DNA of 64,000 nucleotides, taken from positions 2,356,001 to 2,420,000 of the forward strand of contig OX377204.1 of NCBI GenBank assembly GCA_947396885.1. Direction: 5' to 3'. Origin of the DNA: Heligmosomoides polygyrus polygyrus (taxonomy: Eukaryota > Nematoda > Chromadorea > Rhabditida > Heligmosomidae). The notes under the pieces were generated by a model. It was not told the DNA's origin. It saw nothing but the letters and a program-made list of their open reading frames with translations, and made no database searches. Position numbers and translations under genes: made by a program. Positions 42,536 to 51,902 of this stretch are shown piece after piece (within the stretch, counting starts at the first letter, position 1; each line of letters begins with the position of its first letter).

Positions 42536-43110
42536 GGTCGAACGAGTACATTCGAATATTTATTCGAATTGTCGAATATTCGACATTCCTAGATTCTCGA
42601 ATATTCGTTCGAATTTGGACATAGGTGGTTTTACAAAGTAGAATATTCGTTCGAATTCGAACATCGAAGGAGAGACATCTTCGAATATTATTCGAAAATC
42701 GAATAGTTTTAATCGAATGTAGAATAAACTCCTAATATTCAAACACAGAAACTGATTCGAGCAACCAAATACTCCAATAAACAAGAAATGGGGCTCGCTC
42801 GTTTTTCGATCATTCTGGAAAATTGACGAGCGAATAAATTCGTTCTTTCGGTCGCATTTTCAAACGTTCCTCGGTTATTCGAAAATCGAATAATTTTAAT
42901 CGATTATTAAATAAACTTCAGAGCTTCAAGCACAGAACTCGAATCGAACTACTTGTTCGACTAATCGAATGTTCGAATAAACGAAACATGGCGCTTATTC
43001 GGTTTTCAATCAGTCGAAAAAAAATGATAAGCGAATAAATCCGTTTTTCACTCGTTCGAAAAATTTTGACAAGAAATTATTGGTTCATTCAGTTGTTCGA
43101 TAAAATTTTT
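42536..43110. repeat. TTCGAA-rich dispersed repeat, copy 1
   Basis: Dense short palindromes (ttcgaatattcg, attcgaat) are mixed with a conserved scaffold 'aataaacttcagagcttcaa' and 'gagcgaataaat'. The scaffold occurs twice within this stretch, so it is a diverged tandem pair, and again at 48.9 kb. Confidence 0.75.
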
Positions 43111-43432
43111 AAAAGCACAACTATAGCTAAGAGGAGGGCAATGTCTTGTAGTGTTTCTTCTGGGTGTGTTGGGAACTGTCTAGAATTTCTATTCTATTTT
43201 TTGGACCTTTTAGCACCAAGGATGACATATTCAAATAATGTTTACTTAAACTGGCTTGGGATGAGCCTAGAAAAAGGAAGATTAATGAAAACGACGATGT
43301 TTTAAAAATTTCGTCTATTGCACTGTATCTGCCCATTGTCTACTTCTTGTACTCTTCTAACGCGTCTCGAATTAATTTGTGGAATGACAGTATCTTATGA
43401 TTACTACTAACCAGGGAATTTTTGCAGATATA

Positions 43433-44216
43433 ATGATGGATTATTTATTTGAATGCGAAATGGAGCCAGAATCACACAGTAAAAGCAGTCAGCAGCGGCA
43501 AGAAGCAGATCGCCCAGCCGACAACCTGCTGCGAGGCCTTCAGTCAGTGCTACAAAAGGTTGGAAAAATTAGATTTTTTTTGCGGAACCTTAAATAAAAA
43601 GGTGACACTTCTTGGGGTGGCGTGAACAGAAGAACAATCTGATCTATCCTATTAGGTGGGAGCACTTTACTCTGCCTGGTCGACAACGCCTCAGGGTAAG
43701 TTGTTACACCACAAAAACATCACGGTAAGGTAACCCATGAGAAGAGGGAGTTATAAGTTGCCACCTTTTGTGCCGTTCACTAGGAAGGGTACGATTATTT
43801 TCATTGTTGCCTTTATTTTTTATCAAGAACGAAAGTATTTTCAAAGGAGATCAGAAAGTTACTCTTCAGGAGGTGAACTTTAGAAGCGTGTTCCTTATCT
43901 CTACAGTTTTTCTCGCAGCTTTTGCCGAATCAGTACGATTTCAGGTGTACATCGCCGAGGCGATTTTGTTTAAACGTCTGGAATCCACATCAACGGCAAA
44001 AGAAGCCGAACACCTGCAGCTAGGATTGATGAGACTGAACGAGGTGGAGAAGAGCATTCAGCTGAGGATTTTACATCGAGTTCGTGTTTCTGAGCATTTT
44101 TCACCTTTTTGTCTGGAGCTGACGTCTACCAGAGGCCTCTCAGATGTGCAGCTACACGAGCAGAGTATAGAGAGTTTCTACCACCAGATCCTTGGGATGG
44201 ATTCATCAAGAAGTAG
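43433..44216 (+). CDS. Candidate small host gene, two to three exons
   Basis: Acceptor ggaatttttgcag ends 6 nt before ATGATG at 43433, the spacing of a nematode spliced-leader or ordinary acceptor. Exon 1 (43433-43558, 42 codons, MMDYLFECEMEPESHSKSSQ...) ends at AAAG|GT in phase 0. A second exon begins in phase 0 after gatttcag at 43945 and encodes VYIAEAILFKRLESTSTAKE...EVEKSIQLRILHRV, helical and coiled-coil-like. After a doubtful short intron (about 44086-44120) another frame gives VYQRPLRC...EYREFLPPDPWDGFIKK, stopping at 44214-44216 inside the end of a MITE. I do not recognise the family; exon boundaries, especially the third, are inferred. Confidence 0.4.
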
Positions 44217-44487
44217 ATATGGGTAGCGATACCGTAAGGGAGTTATACCCATACCCACTACCCACAGTGGGTAGCGGGTACGATTCGTATTCATGAAAGG
44301 AATCAAGGGTAAGATAGAAGTACCCGCATGCCTCCCGCGAGAACAGCTGATCTCACTGGAGCGCCATTCTGTCAAAGGGGCGCGAAATCCTCGAGGCATG
44401 CGGATATACCCACGACGATCGTTGAGTGTTCTCTACCCACTAAACTCCGCATACCCGCGGGTATAATCCTTGATGAACCTGGACCCT
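44191..44487. mobile_element. MITE, family GGATTCATCAACGAC, large variant
   Basis: Left end cttgggatggattcatcaag, right end inward cagggtccaggttcatcaag. The interior is unlike copies 1-3 but, like the 49.4-kb copy, rich in (a/t)tacccacgggta-type palindromes (tacccactacccacagtggg; catacccgcgggtata). Confidence 0.72.
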
Positions 44488-45059
44488 GTACCTGATTTGA
44501 TGATGAGGGCGCTGAAGTAGTTAAACTAGCAAAAATCTTCTACACAGCAGATTTTTCATGTATACTTATGACCATAATGAAAGAAAAGGTAGAAGTTTAG
44601 ACTACTAGTGGCGATTCTTTCAATTTTAAATTTTTTTAAATTAATTTTGAGATGTTCTTGGAAGTCCAGCCTTTGAGAGAACTAGGTCCGGAAGGTGCTA
44701 GGACTGCTCCTTTTCAAAAACGGATGATCTGGCCCCGTCGTTCATTCACCCGTGCGAGCAACTGTTTTCGGAGCAGCAAGTCTGTCTGGTCTCGGAGGAG
44801 GGGGGGGGGGGTCAGAGCTATAAATAACACGGTCGTCTGCGCCGTAGAACATAGCACCGTCAGACGCTGCTAATTGACATCTGAATCTCTATCAAAGGGC
44901 TGTACTTTTGGTAAAAATTGTAAGAGGCATAGTTAAACTGGAAGATTAGATTTCGGAAGAGTTCAGTGATATCAGTTCAACAACAAAAACAAATGCACTC
45001 TTCGTTTTGCTCCTAAAAAGGACTTCTGAATCCTCAGTGAAAGAAGCCGGACCGGGTTA
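44488..45059. other. Spacer without recognisable gene
   Basis: Contains a poly-G tract near 44799-44811; no gene or known repeat recognised. Confidence 0.35.
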
Positions 45060-45064
45060 CAGGT

Positions 45065-45395
45065 GTTCTTATGCTCGAATGATCCATTCGAATGATGTTC
45101 ATTCGAACTTGAATACTCGAATTCGAATATTCGAAAAAATCGCGTTTTCCGAAAGTGTTCGAATTTGAATGCTGAAGAAGTTACGTTTTTCGAATGTATT
45201 CGAGTTCAAATACTCAAGAAGTTGTGTTTTTCGAACGTATTGAATTCGAAAGTTCAAAAAAAAAACGCGTTTGTCGAATATATTTGAGTTCGAATATTCA
45301 AATAAAACATGCTTTTCGAATACATTCGATTTCGAATGCTCGAAAATTTTCGGTATTCGAAGCCGTTCGAATATTCGAAATTTTTGCGAGAGCGT
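45065..45395. repeat. TTCGAA-rich dispersed repeat, copy 2
   Basis: Successive blocks of about 55 bp read like 'ttcgaa tattcaa(g/a)aagtt gcgtttttcgaat', a simple imperfect tandem array of the same motif style as 42.5 kb but without its aataaactt scaffold. Confidence 0.68.
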
Positions 45396-45475
45396 AAGTA
45401 TAGTTAGTGGTTGCAATTCATTCTGAAGAGACTAGAAGCTTTAGATGGGCCTGTCTCCAATCCTCATCTTTTCTA

Positions 45476-46208
45476 TACCATTTTCAGGTCGAAATGGACA
45501 CATTTCACGTCAAATTGGACACCCTTCTAAGCTAGATTAAGACTGTTGATATCAAAGCGAACTCTTTCAAAATAAAATAAGCCTTTTCCAGATTAAACTA
45601 GAACCTCTCTATGAAGATTAGAATATTTTTTATTCAAGTAATATGTTAGTCTTTCTTTGAAGTTTTAATTCATCTACCCTGTAAGTGAACACACTGTTTG
45701 AAAATCTATAAAATTTGTATGTTTTTGAGGAAAAATAATCGCTAAAAACTTGGTTGAATGAGCGAGAAGGCGGCCATTTTTAGAGCCTAGAAAAAAGAGA
45801 TTGCGCCATGCCGTCGTCGAAGCCATCGCGTTGTTGCTTGTCAGGAGTGTTACGCCTGTAAACGGTAGAACAAAAGCAATTGTAAAGAACGCACATATAT
45901 CATTTAGATGCTTCTTGTAAGCCACGTTTACACTATCATTCAAATACAAGTTGTGGCGAGCTTTTTGAGTACATGGCGCGATCTTATCTTTTAGTGCCTT
46001 ATATGGCTGCTTCTTTGTTGTGCTTCAAAACAATTTTTAATTTTTGTTCCCTACCTAAAATTAAAAAATTACCTTTGTAGGAGCGTGTAATCTGATAGAT
46101 TTCAAAGAAAATTATAGCAAATTTTCCTAGAGCAAAGAATTACCGTAACCTACTTACTGACTATTGACCTGCCTGACCAGAAAAGTCTAATTTGACGTGA
46201 AAATGGTA
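45476..46208. mobile_element. CCATTTTCACGTCG TIR family, copy 45 kb
   Basis: Left terminus taccattttcaggtcgaaat; right terminus inward taccattttcacgtcaaatt. Both subterminal regions carry 'gacacttttcta' / 'attaagactgttgatatcaa' style sequence seen in the other copies. A TTTA microsatellite lies ~60 bp outside the right end (46270-46305). Confidence 0.74.
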
Positions 46209-46456
46209 TATTTGATATATCGATTCTAGAAATCAATGCTTCTTCGTATGTGGAATTCTTCAACTTAGAGAGATTTATTTATTTATTTATTTATTTATTT
46301 ATACACTACAAAGAGTGCGCCTCAAAGCAATTAAATACATCAGCATGTTAGTGCAATTAAAATGGAAATGGTGAGAAAAAAAAAACGATAACGAGCAAAC
46401 TCAGCTGAAAATTATCCGAGCCCAAAAAATTGGAGCAATTGATCGAGGATTATACT

Positions 46457-46989
46457 GTATCACCTGTATCACCTGTCGTTCCGTTGATCATCGACTTGCT
46501 CGAGCGGGCGCCAGCAGCGTCTCCATTCGTCCCTGTCGCGTGCCAGAGTGGTCCAATGGATCCTCCTCACTCGAGGGACACGAAGAGCGTCATATCGGTC
46601 GTTCAGGGCTTTCACGAAGAAGTCCGACCAACGCGTTGGTGGGCGTCCTGGTGTTCTTTTGACATCCCGCGGAATCCAATCTGTGACGACTCTCGTCCAG
46701 CGGGTGTCGAATCGCATTACGTGGCCGGCCCACCTAATTTTCGACGACTTGGCCCATGCGACAGCGTCTCTGATCTTCGAACGTCGGCGAAGCTCGGAAC
46801 TCAGGAGGCCTTCTCTCACTTGCGTGAGTCGTGTCACTCCGAGCATCGTCCTCTCGATTCCCCGCTGATCGCGTGTTCATCCTGCTTTCGTATAGCCCAG
46901 GTCTCTGAGGCGTATGTTAGGGCAGGAAGAACAGTGGAGTCGAATAGGTGGGCACGGAGTCGGACGTTCTTCGTCTTCTTCGCGAAGAA
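46457..46989 (-). mobile_element. 5'-truncated RTE retroposon with 13-bp target duplication
   Basis: CGAGGATTATACT flanks the insert exactly at 46444-46456 and 46990-47002. The minus strand encodes only the C-terminal part of an RTE protein and ends in a short tandem tail (gtgatacag repeated). Truncation at the 5' end with a short target duplication is classic target-primed reverse transcription. Confidence 0.88.
46469..46985 (-). pseudogene. RTE ORF C-terminal fragment
   Basis: The frame reads KKTKNVRLRAHLFDSTVLPA...YASETWA, then after a one-base shift near 46860 TMLGVTRLTQVREGLL...KIRWAGHVMR and ends W-x-PRDVKRTPGRPPTRWSD. These match the region after the palm domain in RTE proteins ('...YGSETW', 'RWxGHVxR', 'RPxxRW'). 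It is clearly different from the intact RTE at 51.9 kb, so it represents a second RTE family. Confidence 0.85.
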
Positions 46990-47002
46990 CGAGGATTATA
47001 CT

Positions 47003-47628
47003 ACAGATGGAGATATTGTAAAGGCCAACCAACAAAATGATCAATAGATCACTGATTGATGTTTACTGCTAATATAAAGAAGTTCTCTTTGAAAATTAGG
47101 AAAAATGACATTTGATATCGAACAACGAAATAATATGTCCTAATACCGCGTTCTTTCAGATCAGCCCCATATCTCCGTGCGACTCCGAAGAAGAATAATG
47201 CGCCTATGTTGGATGTTACCTACGTATTTGAATATTAATCTATTTTGCCACACATGTACATTATTTGCCTAGCTCTAATAAACATTCTATATTGATTTCG
47301 TCAGATGTATGTTAGTTGGTGAAGAGATCTTTGAAATCGTCTGGAAGGCCGCTGAGTCATAGCACGGCCATCGAACCCTGTTGACATACCTGCTTTGTAC
47401 TGAATTAGTTTTCTTAAGAAAAATGCGATGAGCTTGAATTTCCAAAAATTTTAGGATACTGTTGGATTCTGAAGTCGAAAAGGAGGGATTCCAGACGGCT
47501 GTGCGTCGATTAACGTGGTGAAAGGTGACGTCTGCAGAGAGAGAGCCTTGATGTTGTAGGTGTGATTTGGGAAAAATGTCTAGGACCTGTGTTGTATCCC
47601 TCGGAATATGTTTAACCATACTTCTGAG
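47003..47628. other. Spacer without recognisable gene
   Basis: No gene or known repeat identity recognised. Confidence 0.35.
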
Positions 47629-47906
47629 TGGGCGCGTGTAGCGCAGTCGGAGGAGGCGCGACTGCCGCGTGCACCCGATACCAGGCTCCTGGTTCGGATT
47701 TCTCGCCGAGGCCAACCATCCCTCCGGGGTCGGTGAATTGGTACCAGACTGTCCGGGAAGGATAAAGCGCTGACTTGTTCATCGGCTGGCCACCGCAAGT
47801 CATTGTATGGCCAAATACGCATTCAAGTCGCCTCCACGACATCGCGGATGCGTGGCGCATCCCAGAAGGGATTGAGTAACGCCGTCCTTTATCCTCATCC
47901 TTATAT
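47629..47906 (+). mobile_element. tRNA-derived SINE, near full length
   Basis: From gggcgcgtgtagcgcagtcg to tcctttatcctcatcc. A few bases are missing around 'ccaaccaagcctt' (ccaaccatccctcc). No clear flanking duplication. Confidence 0.86.
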
Positions 47907-48189
47907 AGTATGAGTTATTCTCCATAGACTATCTATGGCGCTACAGAGCCCAACGTCCTCGTGTAGAATCGACGGAATTAATTCAATTCATTAGAAAAAT
48001 AACGACGAACTGGCGATGACAGGGGAGGCTGATGACCACTGGAACTTCTGCATCTCGATTGTCCCTTCTGGGCCTCATCAGCACCCTTTTGTGCCCTGCC
48101 GGTCCTTACTTCGACTTATCTTGGCGAGGGATCACCGTATCTACGTGGCTGGTAATCGGCCTTTTATTCTCCCATAACAGTGGTCGCCC

Positions 48190-48300
48190 AGACATAGCTA
48201 CCTGAGTGGATCAACCAAGCCTTTCATCCCTCTGAATCCATAAATCTGTACTAGGCTTGTCTGGTAGGGATAAAACACTGGTTCGTAGGCCAACCCAGGT
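48190..48300 (+). mobile_element. SINE body fragment
   Basis: 'caaccaagcctttcatccct' and 'gcttgtctggtagggataaa' match the central SINE; head and tail are absent. Confidence 0.55.
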
Positions 48301-48318
48301 CGACTCATTTTCCAAATA

Positions 48319-48603
48319 ATGGATAAAGGACGGCGTTATTCAATCCACTTTGGGATGCGCCACGCATTCCACTTTTACGGGATGTCGTGGAGGCGATTTG
48401 GATGCCTATTTGGCCTTACAATGATTTGCGGTGGCCAGCCGATGAACAAGTCAGCGCTTTATCCTTCCCAGACAAGTCTGGTACCAATTCACCGACCCCG
48501 GAGGGATGGAAGGCTTGGTTGGCCTGGGCGGGAAATCCGAACCAGGAACCTGGTATCGGATACACGTGACAGCCGGCGCCTCCTCCTACTGCGCTACACA
48601 CGC
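48319..48603 (-). mobile_element. tRNA-derived SINE, near full length
   Basis: Runs from the tail (ggataaaggacggcgttatt) to the head (ctgcgctacacacgc). This is one of the best-preserved copies and useful as a family reference. Confidence 0.88.
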
Positions 48604-48811
48604 AATGCAAGAACAGTGACCAAAATATTCCTGCAGACGCACTCAATTAGTAGGCAGTGATTACAAGAATTACACGTCACGTTACCTCTTCCATATGCTA
48701 ATGGCGTTGGTTCCCCATCTTTTAGAAGCGCTTTGACATTCTGAACTGCGTACTGAGGAAATTGCGGGCATAGATCGCACATAGATCATCCTCCTACGTC
48801 TCGAAATATCG

Positions 48812-48936
48812 GCGTGTGTAGTGCAGTCGAAGGAGGCGCCAAGTGTCGCTTTCGCTGCGGCTTTTAGGTTCGGCTCCCGCAGGGAACGATGAACAAATCT
48901 GGCATCTCTCCAAGGTGAGTCAGTTGGTATAAGGTA
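48812..48936 (+). mobile_element. Diverged SINE head (subfamily)
   Basis: gtgtgtagtgcagtcgaagg (A-box region) and taggttcggctcccgc (B-box region) are followed by a body only distantly like the main family (gagtcagttggtataaggta). It is shorter and lacks the gccgtcctttatcc tail. Confidence 0.6.
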
Positions 48937-48939
48937 TAG

Positions 48940-49300
48940 TTGTGCTCGATCAAATATATCTGAACAACGATTCGAATAATTATCCGAGTATGCGTTATTT
49001 CCAATTCTCAAATATTCCAATTCGAACACCGGAAGAGAGCCATTTTCGAGTATTATATGGAAATCGAATGATTTTAATCGAACATGGAATAAACTTTAAA
49101 TCTTCAAGCACAGAACCTTACTCGAATTATTCGACTATTCGAGTTAATAAAAAATGGGACTCTGTCCATTTTCGATCATTCGAAAAATTGATGAGCGAAT
49201 AAATTTGCTCGTTCATTCGCTTGAAAATTTTCAACATCGAGTAAATTCCTTCAAACATTCGTTCGATGGAATTCTCAAAAACACAACTACAGTATCAGGT
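48940..49300. repeat. TTCGAA-rich dispersed repeat, copy 3
   Basis: It shares the aataaacttt-aa-cttcaagcacagaac scaffold, 'gagcgaataaat' and 'aaaacacaactac' end with the copy at 42.5 kb in the same orientation. Confidence 0.74.
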
Positions 49301-49363
49301 ATCCCATATCATATAACCACATCCGCTGAATTTAAATAAAACCCTCGCATCGTGGAACAGCTT

Positions 49364-49531
49364 CTGGGGCCGGATTCATCAACGACTAGCCCACGGGTAT
49401 AGGGGTAGAGATACCCACGATGAAGTCTGTATCTCTGATCGTGAGTCTTACCTTATCTCTATATAATTCGTATCTTATCTCTTATACCCCGCATACCCAC
49501 GGGTTTAACTGTTGATGAATCCGGCCCCTGA
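49364..49531. mobile_element. MITE, family GGATTCATCAACGAC, tacccacg variant
   Basis: Perfect-looking termini CTGGGGCCGGATTCATCAAC and inward CAGGGGCCGGATTCATCAAC. Directly inside them are agcccacgggtat and its inverse, so the fold-back extends ~35 bp each side. About 168 bp; the best-preserved member here. Confidence 0.87.
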
Positions 49532-49614
49532 AGGTCTCGTAGAAACTCATGGAAGGAGTTGGAGACGCGAATCACTTTATGTGTACCCATCCCCGTCCTT
49601 CGTTTAGAATAGAT

Positions 49615-49735
49615 CCGGGAAGGATAACACAGCGACATGTCCAGCAGATGGCCACCAGAGTTCATTGCACGTTGTAGAGGCCTAGAACTCATTCAAGCAT
49701 TCTCTGTGATATCCCGTAGACGTATGTGGAATGTT
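49615..49735 (+). mobile_element. SINE 3' fragment, diverged
   Basis: ccgggaaggataacacagcg, agatggccaccagagttcat and gatatcccgtagacgtatgt follow the SINE body in order. Confidence 0.6.
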
Positions 49736-49750
49736 CCAACTCATTTTCTC

Positions 49751-49862
49751 CAGGCCTCACGTGGTTGGCAAGGAGGTTGTAAGCCCTGATAGCGATGTTT
49801 TGTTGCAATCAAAATTCTAGCGCCCGGCGGGAGTCGAACCTGCACCTCCTGTTGACCGGACA
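49751..49862 (-). mobile_element. Single-arm copy of the tRNA-like element
   Basis: 'gaggttgtaagccctgatag', 'cgatgttttgttgcaatcaa' and the tRNA-like T-arm (gagtcgaacctgcacctcc) match the left arm of the element at 24.17-24.51 kb. The opposite arm is missing and the tRNA-like part is truncated after the variable region. Confidence 0.68.
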
Positions 49863-51015
49863 CTCACACACATCTCGAGATGAGCCGTTCGCTTGTATCA
49901 GCATGGAGCCAGCTAGGCTGAAGGATTATAGAAGGTTTAGCGCATTCCACAAACGATTTGATTGGCACAGATCTTTGCATGCGGTCGCGGGTTATTTAAA
50001 GCTTTGAGCTGTTTAATTGCCGGTCGCATTATCTCCGCCGTAGTTTATCTACGATCTGACCTCTTCTTTTAGGGAGATCCAGTGGTCGGCGTCTTTGAAC
50101 TCACCTCACTCGCACTCATTTGTTTACAACCAAGCGACGCTTCTCGAGGGTAGCCGCACTGGGCTTAAAGAATAAATGATGAAGTTGATCAGTCTGCTTT
50201 AGGATGCGCCACAAATTCTACTTTAGCAGGATATCGCTGAGGCTATTTATTTCTCTACATTTCTCTATTTATTTTATACACTCATAGGTGCGCGACAAGA
50301 GGACAGACAACAATTCATGAAGAAATGAACCATCATTATGACAAGAAAGCAGGATAAAGAGCTTTCTATAAATAAATAAAGAGCTTCAAGATATAGGGAA
50401 CCTCAGGGAATAAAGACACAACTCGGTAAAACTAAAGGATCTTTATGTTTCTTAAAATCTGCTGGTCCTGAAATACGCCATGAAACTCGTAAGTCAAAAT
50501 AATATTCCTTTGAAAATGATAATTCAATTGGACCGAAAAATATGTATAAGAAAGACGGGTCCATGCTGCTCCTCATCTCATAAGAACTGAACGACTACCC
50601 TGAAGGCAAACAAAAATTGATCGCTTTGAAGCTGTGAAATAACTCAGCTGTAAAAATTAGAAGACTCAGCTTCGTCATTCGGGAACAACTGTTGGCACAA
50701 TGCGTATTGGAGGGGGGGGGATAGGGCACTGTTGTGATGACACCTTCTCCTACTTTTCTTTCTTTCTGTAGTGCCATATTCCAACGGATTCCTAGCCACT
50801 ACGGCAAGTAGAATGCAATGCTAGAATGGAACATTCTAAAATTACTGCAAAATGGCCTCTAATTCAAGGTGTTCATCATCTGAACAGCGTAGTTCAAAAG
50901 CTGAAATGATAGAGAACCCAGATAGTTTATGGGCACTGGACAGTATTGGCAAACTGTTTTCAAATATGTCAACCCCTTTGCCTGCTTTTATTGTTTTTGT
51001 TACATTTGTTTTAAA
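49863..51015. other. Spacer with a SINE fragment at 50200-50245
   Basis: Only a short minus-oriented SINE piece (ggatgcgccacaaattctac) is recognised. A short TTTA-rich run is near 50248-50280. Confidence 0.4.
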
Positions 51016-51270
51016 GGATAAAGAATAAAGAATGGCGTTAGTGAATCCCTTCTGAGATGCGCCATGCATTCTACTTCTACGTGAGTGGAGGCGATTTGGA
51101 TGTGTATTAAGCCTTAGGAATAGCTTTGGCCAAAGTAAGCCAGCGTCTTATCCTTCCCAGACAAGTATGGGGCCAATTTACTGAACCTGGAGTGCGGAAA
51201 ATCCGAAGCATGAGCCTGGCATCGGATGTACGCGACAGCCGACAGCTCCTCTGACTGCGCTCTTCGCGTC
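51016..51270 (-). mobile_element. tRNA-derived SINE, diverged
   Basis: From tail (ggataaagaataaagaatgg) to head (ctgactgcgctcttcgcgtc). Several small deletions shorten the middle (gtgagtggaggcg in place of gggatgtcgtggaggcg). Confidence 0.8.
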
Positions 51271-51635
51271 CTACCGCAGCAGCCAGTCAGGTATCGGCTT
51301 AGATGCTGAAGCGGCGGCGCATATCATTGGCTGCCGCCTTTACGGTAGAAGCCACGGCGCGTTCCCGCACCCCCTCAGCACGCGTCATGCGACATGTATC
51401 AATAAATCTAATCGAAATTCTATTGATCGATGCAAAGCGATGCATTCCGCGTGCTGCACAACCTCTCTATATAAATAATAGTGACGCTAACATTTTTTAT
51501 AGGGATTTGTTTGGTTTTAGAGAATGTTCTGTCTACTTATGTCTTTATGTGTTTAGAGCGCAGCGTGTACATGTTATTAGTACAAAATTAAATGGATAAT
51601 CTATTAAATACATAGAGTTACGGTCTCAACCGTCT

Positions 51636-51830
51636 GTAAGCGAGCTTTTCTGCTTGGTGAAAGATGGGACTGCCCATCTCGCTCACCATCCGAGTGATGT
51701 CCAGTCAAATGCAAAGCCATCAGACGGATTTTTTCCTAGGCAGACGACGGATGTGTCGGCTGCCGTAGTCGCGGCGCGATTCACACGCCTTTGGCGAGCG
51801 GCGTGCGGATCGGTGTCAAAAGCCGACTGG
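51636..51830 (+). CDS. Possible host exon ending at a strong splice donor
   Basis: GACTGG|GTAAGTATCA at 51831 is a near-ideal donor. The GC-rich frame before it is open from about 51636 (…GFFPRQTTDVSAAV…RFTRLWRAACGSVSKADW). There is no clear start, acceptor or domain. The intact RTE element begins 73 bp after the donor, so it would lie in the intron. Confidence 0.25.
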
Positions 51831-51902
51831 GTAAGTATCAATCAACTGCGGCGGCGATCGCTCGTCCGACAAAGCGCCAAGCGCCGCCGATCGAGTGCAA
51901 TT

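Noticed and set aside
46430..47047. 205-residue plus-strand open frame
   Set aside because: It is the antisense of the truncated RTE coding sequence, and overlaps both target duplications.
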